A DNA stretch of 64,000 nucleotides from Polyangiaceae bacterium (lineage in GTDB: Bacteria > Myxococcota_A > Polyangia > Polyangiales > Polyangiaceae). Under the pieces are notes generated by a model. That model saw nothing but the letters and a program-made list of their open reading frames with translations, was not told the DNA's origin and made no database searches. Shown piece by piece: positions 1 through 8,723 of this stretch; position 1 is the first letter of the stretch; each line of letters opens with the position of its first letter. Location: assembly GCA_947475525.1 (NCBI GenBank), contig CANJMI010000002.1:186001-250000 (forward strand). Reading direction: 5' to 3'. Both the position numbers and the translations under genes were made by a program.

Positions 1-318
1 TGCAACGGGCGGTACTTCGGCGGCGGCATGGAGGTCGCTCCGATGGCCGAGCCCGACGACGGGGTGTTCCATGTCGTCTCGCTCGGCGACGCTCCGAAGG
101 TGCAATTCTTCTTGTCGTCGCTCTCGATTTATCGCGGAAAACACGTCGACTTGCCGAAGACCGAAATCTTTCCCTGCGAGTCGCTCGAGGTCGATATCGA
201 GAACGAGCACGTGCGCGCTGATTTCCCCCTCGACGTGGACGGCGAGCCGCTCGGGCTCCTGCCGCTTCGCATCGACGTGGTCCCGCGCGCCCTCGAGGTC
301 TTCGTCGGCTCTGCGTGA
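1..318 (+). CDS. Diacylglycerol/lipid kinase, C-terminal fragment
   Basis: This is the 3' end of a gene that starts before the window; the frame is open from base 1 and stops with TGA at 316-318. The first visible residues (NGRYFGGGM followed by VAP) match the conserved segment of the C-terminal beta-sandwich domain of the DagK/YegS lipid kinase family, which phosphorylates diacylglycerol or related lipids at the membrane. The rest reads as alternating strands ending in a short valine-rich tail, as in that family. The N-terminal nucleotide-binding domain lies outside the window, so the exact substrate cannot be judged. Confidence 0.7.
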   Translation, partial: CNGRYFGGGMEVAPMAEPDDGVFHVVSLGDAPKVQFFLSSLSIYRGKHVDLPKTEIFPCESLEVDIENEHVRADFPLDVDGEPLGLLPLRIDVVPRALEVFVGSA

Positions 319-444
319 TCGCGCGCGTTTCCGGAATAGGACGGCGGGGAGCGGAATTGTCGACGTGTCCCTAGGAAGAACCTGAATTTGACGCGCCTTC
401 CACTGGGCCAAGCTCTCCGCTCCGTGTTATCGAAAACGCCGCCT

Positions 445-810
445 ATGAGACCCGAAGCCAACCTTTTCTGTGTCGCTTTGCTCGCTGCGAGTTGCGGTTG
501 CGCAACGGGTGCGACGGGCGCACCTGTCGACGCGAGTCACGACAAGCCTGCTGCCGCGAGTCTCGCGCGCGCCGAACTCCACGTGGTGCTCGACCTCGAG
601 CCGGCGGCGAATTGCGATGAGACCTTCGACCTCGCACTCTACAAAGACACGGCCGTCGAACGTGTCGCGTGGGACGAAAAAAAGGGAAAGTGTTCGGCGA
701 GGCGCGTGGTCATCCGGTACCTCTCTAGCCTGCGCACCGAAGCGGACTTGATAGCGAAACTCGAGAAGCTCGTTCGAAGTGTTGAAGCCCACCGTGGAGG
801 TGTTGAGTGA
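445..810 (+). CDS. Small predicted lipoprotein, function unknown
   Basis: About 121 residues from the ATG at 445. That start puts a typical signal sequence (MRPEANLFCVALLAASCG) at the N-terminus with an LAASC lipobox; a TTG at 388 would add 19 residues ahead of the signal and is less likely. The mature part is mixed charge with two cysteines (NCDET and GKCSARR) that could form a disulfide, and it ends in a helical segment. I recognise no family. The stop overlaps the GTG start of the HEAT-repeat gene, so the two are probably co-translated. Confidence 0.6.
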   Translation: MRPEANLFCVALLAASCGCATGATGAPVDASHDKPAAASLARAELHVVLDLEPAANCDETFDLALYKDTAVERVAWDEKKGKCSARRVVIRYLSSLRTEADLIAKLEKLVRSVEAHRGGVE

Positions 811-2924
811 ACCGCATGCGTGAATGGTTTTTGGGTCGGTGCACTTCGGTGCCGCGTGTCGGGTCGACGTTCGTGTTCCTTGCGGCGCTGCTGCCCGCAG
901 CGGTTGCGGGGGTGCAGGCGACGCGTGTGGCGGCAGGGTTCGCGCAAGACGACGGCGCGAATGAAACGATGCGTGCGCGGAGGCGGCTCCTCAACGCGGT
1001 GCCGCGCGATCCGGCTGTTCTCATCAACGTGCCTTTCCGCGACATGCCTTCGAGCCCGGAGCTCGTGAACCTCGGGAAGCGCTCCACGGCGGCGCTCGAG
1101 CGCTGCCTCGCGGACAACGTGGAAGCCGATGCCCGCGCGCGCTGCGCCATCGTTTTGCAAGCGCTCGGTGACAAGCGGGCGCTCCCCACGTTGCAGGCCG
1201 CCCTCGAAGACTGGGACGCCACGGTGCGCCTCCGCGTCGTGAAGGCCCTCGGCGCGATGCCGGACAAATCCAGCGTGGCTCCGCTGATTCGGCTCTTCGA
1301 GCGCAAAGACGAGGATCTCGCGGTTCGCAGCGAGATCGTTCGCGCGCTCGGTTCGATAAGCGACAAGCGCGTCGTGGCGCTCCTTCGCAAGGAGCTGCAG
1401 AATCGCGCCGGTGACGGCGGCGGTGACTTGCGCGCGGCGGCGTTTGACGCGCTGTGGTTGCACCGTCACCTGATGGACCGCAACACGTTGATCGGCGACG
1501 TGGCAAAGTCGCTCGCGAGCGATGACCAGCAGCTTGTCTTGTCGGCGACGTTCGCGGCTTCGGAGCTGCGCGCAACCAAGCTCACCGCGGCGTTGATTCC
1601 ATTGATGGAGAGCGCGAACCCCGAGATCGCGAACAAGGCGATCTACGCCCTCGGTCGGATCGGCGACAAGACGGCCACGAAGGCGCTCTTGGCGCGCCTG
1701 CCGGACGTCCGCGAGTCGCGCATGCTGAACAACCTCGCGTTCGCACTCGAGCGCCTCGACAAGAACGCGTTCTATGCCGAGATCGCGAAGACCATCGAGC
1801 ACAAACAAGCTGTAATTCGATTGAATTCCGCCTTCGTTCTCGGCGACGTGACTCACGAGGAGGGCCTCCCGCTTTTGCGAAAGGCGCTCTCCGATGCGAG
1901 CGATTTCGTGCGGACGAGCGCGGTTGCCGCCATTGGAAAACTCGCACTCGACGGAGCGACGCGCGATGCGGCGCTCGCCGCGCTCGAGCCACTCACGAAT
2001 GACGCCAACCTCTCGCTCCGCGAAGCGGCAATCTATGCGGTTCATGCGCTCTCGCCCGGTGGACGCACGGACCTCCTGCACGACCGTCTCTTCCGAGGCC
2101 TCGATCCGCAAAAGCAGCGTCCGGCCATTCGGCGCGCGGCCGTGGCGCTCGGCCAGGCGGGTGATGCGCGCGTGCGAGATTACCTCGTCAATTGCGCGTT
2201 CGCGCACCTGTGCGACATGTCCGAGGTAGGTCCGATCCTGACGAAGACGCCTCGCGATGCGGACACCGGCCGGGTCCTTTTCGCATGGGCTCGGGGCGAT
2301 CACCGTATGACGCCGCTCGTGGCGACGCTGCGCCCGGCGGGTGCGACTTCGCTTGCGATGAGCTCACTGCGCGAGAGCTGGGGGAGCCCCGACGCCTACG
2401 AAGCGACGGAGGCGATGAAGCTTCTCGGCGGCCTCGGGGACACGAGCGCGGTCGAGCTCTTGGACCGGCGCACCGGCACCGAATTGCGTTCGGCTCGGAT
2501 CGTGGCCCTCGTAGCCGCGGGGCGACTCGGTCACGGCCCCGCCGCGGGGCGACTCGCGATGGAGCTGGACGACGTCGCCGCGGAGTCTCTGCCCGAGGTA
2601 AGTCGCGCGCTTGGGCTCGTCGTCGAGCCGACCTTTCGCGCGGGCCTCAATCCACTCCTCGAAGAGCGTACGCGAGGCGCAGACACGAACCTTGCGATCG
2701 CCGCGGCTGCCGTGCGGCTGACGTGGGAACCGGAGGCTGGGTTTTTCCGTTTTCTCGATGCGCTCGCGTCGACTTCGAGTTTCGAGCGCGAGCTTGCTGC
2801 GCGCTATCTCGCGAAAAACCGTGATCCGCGGGTGACTTGGGCGATGCGTCGGGCGCTCGCTCGTGAGGGCCGCGAGGACGTTCGTGACCGGTTGCGTGCG
2901 CTGCTCGACGAGCGCGGGACGTGA
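807..2924 (+). CDS. HEAT-repeat protein, exported
   Basis: A 705-residue protein. The start is GTG at 807 (overlapping the previous stop) or the ATG at 816. An N-terminal hydrophobic stretch (about residues 19-38) suggests a signal peptide or anchor. From about residue 90 it is a run of about 30-residue helical repeats of HEAT/PBS-lyase type (for example VRLRVVKALGAM, VRSEIVRALGSI, IANKAIYALGRIGD). Such solenoids are protein-binding scaffolds; no catalytic motif is seen. Its TGA shares bases with the start of the ligase gene, suggesting one operon for envelope functions. The partner protein is unknown. Confidence 0.75.
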   Translation: MNRMREWFLGRCTSVPRVGSTFVFLAALLPAAVAGVQATRVAAGFAQDDGANETMRARRRLLNAVPRDPAVLINVPFRDMPSSPELVNLGKRSTAALERCLADNVEADARARCAIVLQALGDKRALPTLQAALEDWDATVRLRVVKALGAMPDKSSVAPLIRLFERKDEDLAVRSEIVRALGSISDKRVVALLRKELQNRAGDGGGDLRAAAFDALWLHRHLMDRNTLIGDVAKSLASDDQQLVLSATFAASELRATKLTAALIPLMESANPEIANKAIYALGRIGDKTATKALLARLPDVRESRMLNNLAFALERLDKNAFYAEIAKTIEHKQAVIRLNSAFVLGDVTHEEGLPLLRKALSDASDFVRTSAVAAIGKLALDGATRDAALAALEPLTNDANLSLREAAIYAVHALSPGGRTDLLHDRLFRGLDPQKQRPAIRRAAVALGQAGDARVRDYLVNCAFAHLCDMSEVGPILTKTPRDADTGRVLFAWARGDHRMTPLVATLRPAGATSLAMSSLRESWGSPDAYEATEAMKLLGGLGDTSAVELLDRRTGTELRSARIVALVAAGRLGHGPAAGRLAMELDDVAAESLPEVSRALGLVVEPTFRAGLNPLLEERTRGADTNLAIAAAAVRLTWEPEAGFFRFLDALASTSSFERELAARYLAKNRDPRVTWAMRRALAREGREDVRDRLRALLDERGT

Positions 2925-4597
2925 TGCGCCGAGGGTTGCCGCTCGCGCTCGCACTCGCGCTGGCAGCCGCAACCTTCGATCCGCTCACTCCGCAGGCGCT
3001 CGCGAAGGGCGGCGCCGTTTTCGCTGTGGCGCTCGTCGGTGCGGTTCTGGCTCTCCGAGCCGGCAGCGTCGATGACCTCCTCATTCGTTTCACGGCGCTC
3101 GCGGGTTGGCTCGCAGCGTCGCTGCTGTGGTCGGCGCATCCGGAGCCCGTTGCCCTCACGCCGTGGCTCACGCTGCCTCTCCTTCTCCAAGCGGCTTCAC
3201 CCCAAACGGCCGTGCAGCGACGCGACATGGCGTGCACGTTCGCGGTGGTGACGCTCGCTCTCACCGGGGCCATCGCGGTCGCACAGCATCTCGGTCATCG
3301 CGCGGTCGACGGGGGCCATGGCAACCCGAACGCGCTCGGCCTCGTGGTCGCGGTGTGCTTGCCGCTCGCCCTCGACACGGCGGCTCTGCGATGGCGTGCC
3401 GCGCGCTCGGCCGGCCTTACCCGAGGAGTGCAGCGCGCGCTCGTGATGGCGCTCGCCGCGTGCGCCGGGTTCGCGCTCGTAGTCAGTCAGTCGCGCACCG
3501 CGTGGCTTGCGCTCGGCGTGGCTGCGATGGTGTTTTCCCAGGGAAAATGGCGGATTTTATCGATTCCGTTGTTCGTCGGCCTGGGCGCGGCGGCACTTCG
3601 GGGCGACCTCGTCCGCGCCGGGGCAGGGCGCGTCCATCTCGCGCAGGTGGGTCTGCGAGCGGCGCTCGATGCGGCGCCTCTCGGGGGAGGTTTGGGCGCG
3701 TTTCCGTTCGCTTACCTCGAGGCGCAGTCGGGCGTGCTCGCAGGTGAAACGCCGGTGGCTGCGGCGCGACTGTTTCTCCATGCGGTGACCCCCCACGGCG
3801 ACTGGCTGGGCCTGCTCGTGGTCGGTGGCGTGCTCGGCATGGGGCTCGCTCTCGCGTGTGCATGGGGCTCAGCCGCGCGAACGCGAGGACGTCCGGCCGA
3901 GGCGGCAACGCTGCTGGTCGTTGCGATCGCCGCGCTCGGGGATGATGCCCTCGTGCTCCCCGCGGTGACGGTATGCGTGGCGCTCACGGTGTCCGCTTGC
4001 CGAGCCGATGAAGCCTGCGATTCGGGCGGCATCGGCTCCGTTCCGCGTCGCGCCATTCCCTGGCTGCTCGTCGGCGCCTCGGCGCTTTTTTTGCCGGCGG
4101 TCGTTCGCCGGTACGCGTCCCAGCGTTGCATCCACCTCGCCGAGCGTGTGGAGACGGATACGGAGGCGCACCAAATGTGGCTTGCTCGTGCGCGTCGCAT
4201 CGATCCCACGGATGGCGAGGCTGCACTCGTGTCGGGTCTCGCATTCCTCGCCGAGGGTGACAGCACGCAGGCGCTCGTCGAGTTGCATGCCTCGGACGTG
4301 CGCCTCGCCAACGTCGGGACGAAGATCGCCATCGGCAATGCCGAGCTCGGTCTCGACCGCCCACTCCTGGCGGTCGCGGCTTACCGCGAGGCCGCTCGCC
4401 TCGATCCAGGCTCGTTCCGCGCGCACGCGAATCTCGTCTACGCGTACACGACCATGCGCGCGTTCGACGCGGCGGAGGCCGAGTTGTCGGTGGCGCGTTC
4501 GCTTCAGCCGCATCACCCGAAGCTCGCGCGGATGGCGGATGGCTTGATGCGTTCGCGGATGGATGCCGCTCTGGCGGGCGATGAGCCGCTGCCGTGA
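2924..4597 (+). CDS. O-antigen ligase-like membrane protein fused to TPR domain
   Basis: About 557 residues. The start is ATG at 2924 (TGATG overlap with the HEAT gene) or GTG at 2921. The first 395 residues or so are a polytopic membrane protein with about ten hydrophobic segments. The family landmarks are GNPNALG, SQSRTAWLA and a periplasmic loop followed by TPHGDWLGLLVVGG, typical of the Wzy/WaaL ligase-polymerase fold that transfers or polymerises lipid-linked glycans. The last 160 residues are soluble tetratricopeptide repeats. The fusion and the co-transcribed HEAT protein suggest a glycan ligase with a built-in protein-interaction platform. The acceptor could be lipopolysaccharide or protein; the sequence does not decide. 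Confidence 0.75.
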   Translation: MRRGLPLALALALAAATFDPLTPQALAKGGAVFAVALVGAVLALRAGSVDDLLIRFTALAGWLAASLLWSAHPEPVALTPWLTLPLLLQAASPQTAVQRRDMACTFAVVTLALTGAIAVAQHLGHRAVDGGHGNPNALGLVVAVCLPLALDTAALRWRAARSAGLTRGVQRALVMALAACAGFALVVSQSRTAWLALGVAAMVFSQGKWRILSIPLFVGLGAAALRGDLVRAGAGRVHLAQVGLRAALDAAPLGGGLGAFPFAYLEAQSGVLAGETPVAAARLFLHAVTPHGDWLGLLVVGGVLGMGLALACAWGSAARTRGRPAEAATLLVVAIAALGDDALVLPAVTVCVALTVSACRADEACDSGGIGSVPRRAIPWLLVGASALFLPAVVRRYASQRCIHLAERVETDTEAHQMWLARARRIDPTDGEAALVSGLAFLAEGDSTQALVELHASDVRLANVGTKIAIGNAELGLDRPLLAVAAYREAARLDPGSFRAHANLVYAYTTMRAFDAAEAELSVARSLQPHHPKLARMADGLMRSRMDAALAGDEPLP

Positions 4598-4602
4598 ACA
4601 CC

Positions 4603-4638
4603 GTTCACCCCGCTAACGGCTGTTCACCCCGCTAACGG
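4603..4638. repeat. Tandem 17-bp direct repeat
   Basis: Two exact copies of GTTCACCCCGCTAACGG (4603-4619 and 4622-4638) are separated by CT. They sit between the convergent ends of the ligase/TPR gene and the RCK gene. The repeat is not clearly self-complementary, so it is not an obvious terminator. Confidence 0.9.
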
Positions 4639-4647
4639 AGCGCGCGG

Positions 4648-5913
4648 TCACGGGGCGAGCCACGACATCGGGATCGATTCGACCAGCACTTCGGCTTCGC
4701 AGCAGGGCACGAAGCGGGCCTCCGTCGAGACCTCCGCGATGAAACTCGACGACTTGAAGTGCCGCGCGACGACGAGGGCTTCCGTGTACTTGCTCGCGAG
4801 CCACACCGCCGTGTTCAGGTTCACGCGATCGTCGTCGCAACAGAGCACGAACACGGGCCGCTCCTCCCGCGCATCGATCGTGGCGGCGAGGGTGCTCCAC
4901 ACCTCGGGATCGCGGAGGTCGCCTTCCAGCGTTTTGTGGGCGTACCCCGGCAGGTAGCCTATCCGCTCGCCAAACCCGCGGGATTTTCGCGCGCACTCGA
5001 GATCCACCATCACGACGCGTTGAAAGTCGCCTGCCGCACGGCGCTGCAGCTCGTCGAGCACGGTCTGCCCGAAGCGACCGAAGCCCGCGATGACCACGGT
5101 GTCTTTCGGACCCGTCGTGTTGAAGTGAGGGATGATCACCGTCTCGACGAGACGCTTGGCGGCGAGCTTGTGCGTATTGAAAATAATGCAGCCCCTAGCG
5201 AGCGCAGTCTTGCCGACGACGTGCTCGAGCTTCATGTCCGCGAGGTGCACGACGATGCGCCCGGCGAGGTTCGGCGCCATCGCGAGAATGCGTGTTGCCG
5301 CGTCGAGGTTGGCGAGGTCGTCATCCGTGAGAAGCAGCACGCGCTCGGCCGTTTCGAGCTGCAAAAGTTGGAGCAGGCCGGGCGTGACGATGTCGCCGGT
5401 GAGCACGTACGCTCCGTGAACCTCACGTGCTTCCTTGATCATCGGGCTGTCGCTGCGGACATCGACGATCACGACCGGCCGCGACGGGTGCACTTGTCGG
5501 AGCCGCGAGAGGTACTGCATCGTGAGCTTGCCGCAGCCTGCGATGACGAAGTGATTCTTGAGTCGCCGCAGCACCCAGCGCCGTGGATTCACCACGCGCA
5601 AGATGCCGTCGATCAGGGCACCCGCGGTCAGCGTCGGCGCGAGCACGTACGTGACCCAGAGGGCGTGTCGTGCGAACGGCGGTCCGCCAACGGGCAGGCC
5701 GAGATCGAGTCCGCCCAGTACGAAAAGCCCGACCGCGTAGTACGCGCGCACCGTCCACTCCGCGTTGGGGATCCCCGGGCGTTCACCCGTGCCCGCGCCG
5801 CACGAGAACGCGATGAACGCGACGAGCCACACGAGGCCGACAACGACGCTGCGCCAGCGCACCCAATGCCACACGCGCTCGAGCTTCGACAAGGTCAGAT
5901 GAGAATCGAACAT
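4648..5913 (-). CDS. Membrane protein with two RCK/TrkA-N NAD-binding domains
   Basis: A 421-residue protein. Hydrophobic segments lie at about residues 22-40, 55-75 and 85-108. They are followed by two Rossmann domains, the first starting near residue 119 (FVIAGCGKL) and the second near residue 270 (VVIAGFGRFGQ, a clean GxGxxG). This is the layout of RCK-gated ion channels and CASTOR-like proteins, where NAD or other ligands on the cytoplasmic RCK ring gate ion flux. The usual potassium filter TVGYG is absent; the pore position instead carries GLFVLGGLDLGLP. I infer a ligand-gated channel of unusual selectivity or a non-channel sensor. The gene is followed closely (minus strand) by nothing related. 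Confidence 0.7.
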   Translation of the reverse strand: MFDSHLTLSKLERVWHWVRWRSVVVGLVWLVAFIAFSCGAGTGERPGIPNAEWTVRAYYAVGLFVLGGLDLGLPVGGPPFARHALWVTYVLAPTLTAGALIDGILRVVNPRRWVLRRLKNHFVIAGCGKLTMQYLSRLRQVHPSRPVVIVDVRSDSPMIKEAREVHGAYVLTGDIVTPGLLQLLQLETAERVLLLTDDDLANLDAATRILAMAPNLAGRIVVHLADMKLEHVVGKTALARGCIIFNTHKLAAKRLVETVIIPHFNTTGPKDTVVIAGFGRFGQTVLDELQRRAAGDFQRVVMVDLECARKSRGFGERIGYLPGYAHKTLEGDLRDPEVWSTLAATIDAREERPVFVLCCDDDRVNLNTAVWLASKYTEALVVARHFKSSSFIAEVSTEARFVPCCEAEVLVESIPMSWLAP

Positions 5914-5940
5914 CGCTCCATCAACTCACGCGCACAACGC

Positions 5941-6333
5941 TCAGCCCGTGAACACGGCTGGGAACGCGTCGACCGTGGCGTCCACCGCTTCGTAGATGAA
6001 CTCGAGCTCGTCTTGGTCGATGCCAAAGGCGCTCGCAAGCTCGGCGATCTTCGCGCGTTCTTCCTCGGTCACCTCGCCATCGACGCCCGCGAGCATCACC
6101 GCTTGGGCCACCGCGAAGCGACGCTCGACGTCATCGTCGAACTCGGCTGCAATCTCCGTGATGCTGGCGGGAGCTCGGCGCAGCGACTCGCAGAGCTCAC
6201 GTCGGCGCTCTTCGGGGATCGCAAGCGCGCTCATCACCGTCTCGAGCACAGCGCGCTCCTCGGGGGTGATTTTCTGGTCGGCCCAGGCCACGAACCCGAG
6301 CGCCTTGACGAGGCCTACTTGATTGTCCGTCAC
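5941..6333 (-). CDS. TerB-like helical protein
   Basis: A 130-residue all-helical acidic protein. The segments FVAWADQKITPEERAVLE and AGVDGEVTEEERAKI are the two half-repeats of the TerB/tellurite-resistance and co-chaperone-like fold, each with a D-x-x-[IV]-[ST]-x-E-E turn that can hold a metal ion in family members. There is no signal peptide, so it is cytoplasmic. It lies 27 bases upstream of the RCK gene on the same strand and is probably co-transcribed with it. TerB-like domains usually occur in stress or membrane-associated complexes; its precise role here is unknown. Confidence 0.65.
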   Translation of the reverse strand: MTDNQVGLVKALGFVAWADQKITPEERAVLETVMSALAIPEERRRELCESLRRAPASITEIAAEFDDDVERRFAVAQAVMLAGVDGEVTEEERAKIAELASAFGIDQDELEFIYEAVDATVDAFPAVFTG

Positions 6334-6365
6334 GCGGGGATGATTCTACACGAACTCGCGCGGGC

Positions 6366-8108
6366 TCAGTTGATCGGCGGCGGCACGTAGATGGGCTCCA
6401 CGTCCGCGCCGCCTGAGTAAGCGTACGAGCCAACCGAGCCGTAGCCATAGACCGTGAGGCCGAAAGGCTGGCTGCCGTGGACGCGGTGCACGCCTTCGCT
6501 CACGGGGCAAACGAGCGATTCGTACTCGATGCCGCCGAGCGCGCCGGCCGCCGTGACGATGCAGTCCGCGAGGGGTTTTCCGTCGACGGAGTAGGTCCCG
6601 CCTGTCGGTGCGCCGAGCACGTAGTAGTTCTTCGTCCACGATGCCGGGATAAGAAACAGGTAGGTGTCCCGGTATTGTTCGATCGGCGGGAAGATCGTCA
6701 GCGACGGATCTCCGATGTACGACGTCGTGTAACCAGCGCTCACTTGGATTTGCGCGATCGTGATGGGCGCGCTCGCTTCGACCACGACGTCGTCGAACGC
6801 GGCAACGGCCTTCGACTCGCCCGGGCTCAACGTGAAGTTGTCGAAGGGCGGTGGCAGGGTGGTCTTCACCGTGGCGTTCTCCGCTACGCCGAGAAAACGC
6901 AGCTCGTCCGGTTCTTTGTAGCCGCCCGTCGAACGCACCGGACTTCGCGTCAGCACGAAACGTTTGCCCAGCGAGGTGACGGGGAAGAGTTGCTCTTCGA
7001 GGTGGTCGGTGCAGCAGTTGGAATCGTTGAAGTTCGGCGGCTTCGGCGGATCGGTCAAGGCTGGACCGATGCCCCGCTCGAGGCTCGTGAACACCGCAAC
7101 CGGTTTGTCCGAGGAGACGACGGTGCCCGTGAGATCGCCTGGGATCCCGTCGGATGCGATGTTTAGAATCTCGAATGCGGCGAGTGTGACCGTGACCGAT
7201 TCGCCGGCCTTCATCGCCTTGAGGTTCTTGCCGTCGCCGACGGTCGTCGTGCTTGGCGTCACGGTGACTTTGGTGTCGGCCGCCACGGCGACGATGGTGA
7301 CGTGGGAGCGATCGGGCACCCCCGGCAGTGGAATAGGCGCGATCGGATTCGCGGTCGGGTAGCCGATCACACGGTAGAGTTTGCCGAGCCCGTTCGTCGG
7401 TAGCAGCAGCGAGGCGTCGTTGGAGTAGCTGTTGGTGAAGACGTTGAATTGGTAGGCGACGATCGGCGCAGTCGAGCGAATCCGAAATGCGTTTGCCGAG
7501 AGCCAGGTGCCGGGCGGCTCGGGCGGCGGTTGCTTGGACGGATCGAGACCGTTGACTTCGGCTTGAGGCAGGTTGAGCGAGAGGAGCTGCCCTGGCCCGA
7601 GCACGACCTCCGTGACGAGGGAGATTTGCGCGGGCATCCCGAAAGGCGCGTCGTTCCTCTCGATGGTCACCTTCGCGCTCGACTCGCTCGCGTTGGAGAG
7701 CGCGATCCCCCAGGGCTCGTTGGCCGCTGAAGTGAAGCCGTGTTCATTCGGTAGATCGACCGCCCAGAACTCGCATCCGAGGTTCGATGGCGCGCTCTCC
7801 GCGACCGCGCACGCGTCCTTGCACGCGCCTTCGTTGCAGACTTGGCCCGCGGCGGTATCGCAGTCCTTCACCTTCCCTCCGGGGCTCCCGCCGACACACT
7901 CGTGGATCGCATCTCCTAGGCAAATCGTTGGTCCATCGCACGCCGATGCTCCGCCTGCACCGCCGCTGAGGCCGCCGCCCGCGCCCGTGTCGCTCCCCGA
8001 GCCGCCACTCGACTTCGCGGTAGCGCTCGATGCCGAGCACGCTCCAGCAAGGCCAAATACGCCAGCGAGAAAGGCGAGCGCTCCGGTGGCGCGCAGACGT
8101 ACACTCAT
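6366..8108 (-). CDS. IgGFc-binding-domain lipoprotein
   Basis: About 580 residues from the ATG at 8108, which places a signal peptide with lipobox LAGAC near residue 24; an upstream ATG at 8141 is possible but would bury the signal. A serine/glycine-rich linker (about residues 28-55) and a small cysteine cluster (CDGPTICLGDAIHEC and later cysteines) follow. The remaining 450 residues match the large beta-rich domain seen in many myxobacterial surface proteins and named after the IgGFc-binding protein N-terminus (ANEPWGIALSN, IVAYQFNVF, SHVTIVA and DSNCCTDHLEEQLFP are typical). It is probably a cell-surface lipoprotein for adhesion or matrix; it is not evidence of IgG binding. The gene is next to a scarred region. 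Confidence 0.75.
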   Translation of the reverse strand: MSVRLRATGALAFLAGVFGLAGACSASSATAKSSGGSGSDTGAGGGLSGGAGGASACDGPTICLGDAIHECVGGSPGGKVKDCDTAAGQVCNEGACKDACAVAESAPSNLGCEFWAVDLPNEHGFTSAANEPWGIALSNASESSAKVTIERNDAPFGMPAQISLVTEVVLGPGQLLSLNLPQAEVNGLDPSKQPPPEPPGTWLSANAFRIRSTAPIVAYQFNVFTNSYSNDASLLLPTNGLGKLYRVIGYPTANPIAPIPLPGVPDRSHVTIVAVAADTKVTVTPSTTTVGDGKNLKAMKAGESVTVTLAAFEILNIASDGIPGDLTGTVVSSDKPVAVFTSLERGIGPALTDPPKPPNFNDSNCCTDHLEEQLFPVTSLGKRFVLTRSPVRSTGGYKEPDELRFLGVAENATVKTTLPPPFDNFTLSPGESKAVAAFDDVVVEASAPITIAQIQVSAGYTTSYIGDPSLTIFPPIEQYRDTYLFLIPASWTKNYYVLGAPTGGTYSVDGKPLADCIVTAAGALGGIEYESLVCPVSEGVHRVHGSQPFGLTVYGYGSVGSYAYSGGADVEPIYVPPPIN

Positions 8109-8217
8109 GCGGCCGAGACTACTCCCACGCCAGGGACGCACGCACGGGCTATCGCATCAAGAACGGCTCCGCGATGCATTCGGGGCCGCCCCCGCCGGAG
8201 CGCGAGAGCACGGTGTT

Positions 8218-8343
8218 TTATGTGCGCTCGTTGAGCAGCACCCTCACCGTGTTGTTGGACTGGTTCGCGACAGCGAGGTCAGGCTTCTGGTCGCCGTGGA
8301 AGTCCCCCACCGCGGGCGCCAGCAAGCGCGCCGCCGGTGGGGT
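8218..8343 (-). pseudogene. FG-GAP/VCBS repeat protein, C-terminal remnant
   Basis: On the minus strand this stretch encodes PAVGDFHGDQKPDLAVANQ followed by SNNTVRVLLNERT and a TAA stop at 8218-8220. The pattern (V-G-D-F-x-G-D-x-x-P-D-L-A-V-A-N, then V-x-V-L-L-N) is a classic FG-GAP beta-propeller repeat with its calcium-binding aspartates, as found at the end of many secreted myxobacterial proteins. Upstream in the same frame the homology disappears at about 8343, so only the last repeat remains. It has no start codon of its own and is presumably not expressed. Confidence 0.55.
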
Positions 8344-8450
8344 AGTCGACCTTCGGCGCTGAATGTCCGTCGGCGTCATCCGAACGCGGACACGCGCGAA
8401 CAGGCGCTCCGTGTCGCCTCGCGCTGGATCGAACGGGATCTGATCGTGCG

Positions 8451-8588
8451 CGGGTCTTCGATGCCCTCGGGATCCGCTACGTCGTGGGCGGCTCGGTCGT
8501 CAGTTCGCTCTACGGGATCCCCCGCGGGGGCCATCGGTCTTTCGAAGCTGTAAAAACGGCTCCAGGGGGCGGGTACGGAATCCGGTAG
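8451..8588 (+). pseudogene. AbiEii/MNT-type nucleotidyltransferase fragment
   Basis: The plus-strand frame reads RVFDALGIRYVVGGSVVSS followed by LYGIPRG. This is the start of the catalytic core of minimal nucleotidyltransferases of the AbiEii/MNT toxin-antitoxin type (LGxxYVVGGSxASxxYGxPR). In intact members the segment continues ATxDIDLV, carrying the metal-binding aspartates. Here the similarity stops right after YGIPR, and the frame ends at TAG 8586-8588. The fragment lacks the catalytic Asp pair and is dead. It suggests an earlier defence or toxin-antitoxin gene at this locus. Confidence 0.5.
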
Positions 8589-8723
8589 GTGGTCCAAACT
8601 GAGCCATTTTGCTCGGATTGGAGGACGCCAGGGTTGGCCAGGCAGGAGATGCTTGGTTCGAGTTTCCTTTGCGCCCGTACAGACTCCTGGGCACTCCTCC
8701 ATGGTCGCTGTTAACCTCGGACC

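Larger units (their letters stand above)
8142..8723. other. Gene-poor scar with remnants of at least two genes
   Basis: No intact gene is visible in these 580 bases between the lipoprotein gene and the HNH nuclease gene. I can recognise a C-terminal remnant of an FG-GAP/VCBS repeat protein on the minus strand (8218-8343) and a nucleotidyltransferase fragment on the plus strand (8451-8588). Around 8590-8610 the plus strand reads GGTCCAAACTGAGCCATTTT; the opposite strand (ATGGCTCAGTTTGGACC) resembles the ends of some IS21-type elements, but no transposase gene is present. The stretch looks like repeated insertion and deletion at one site. Confidence 0.5.
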
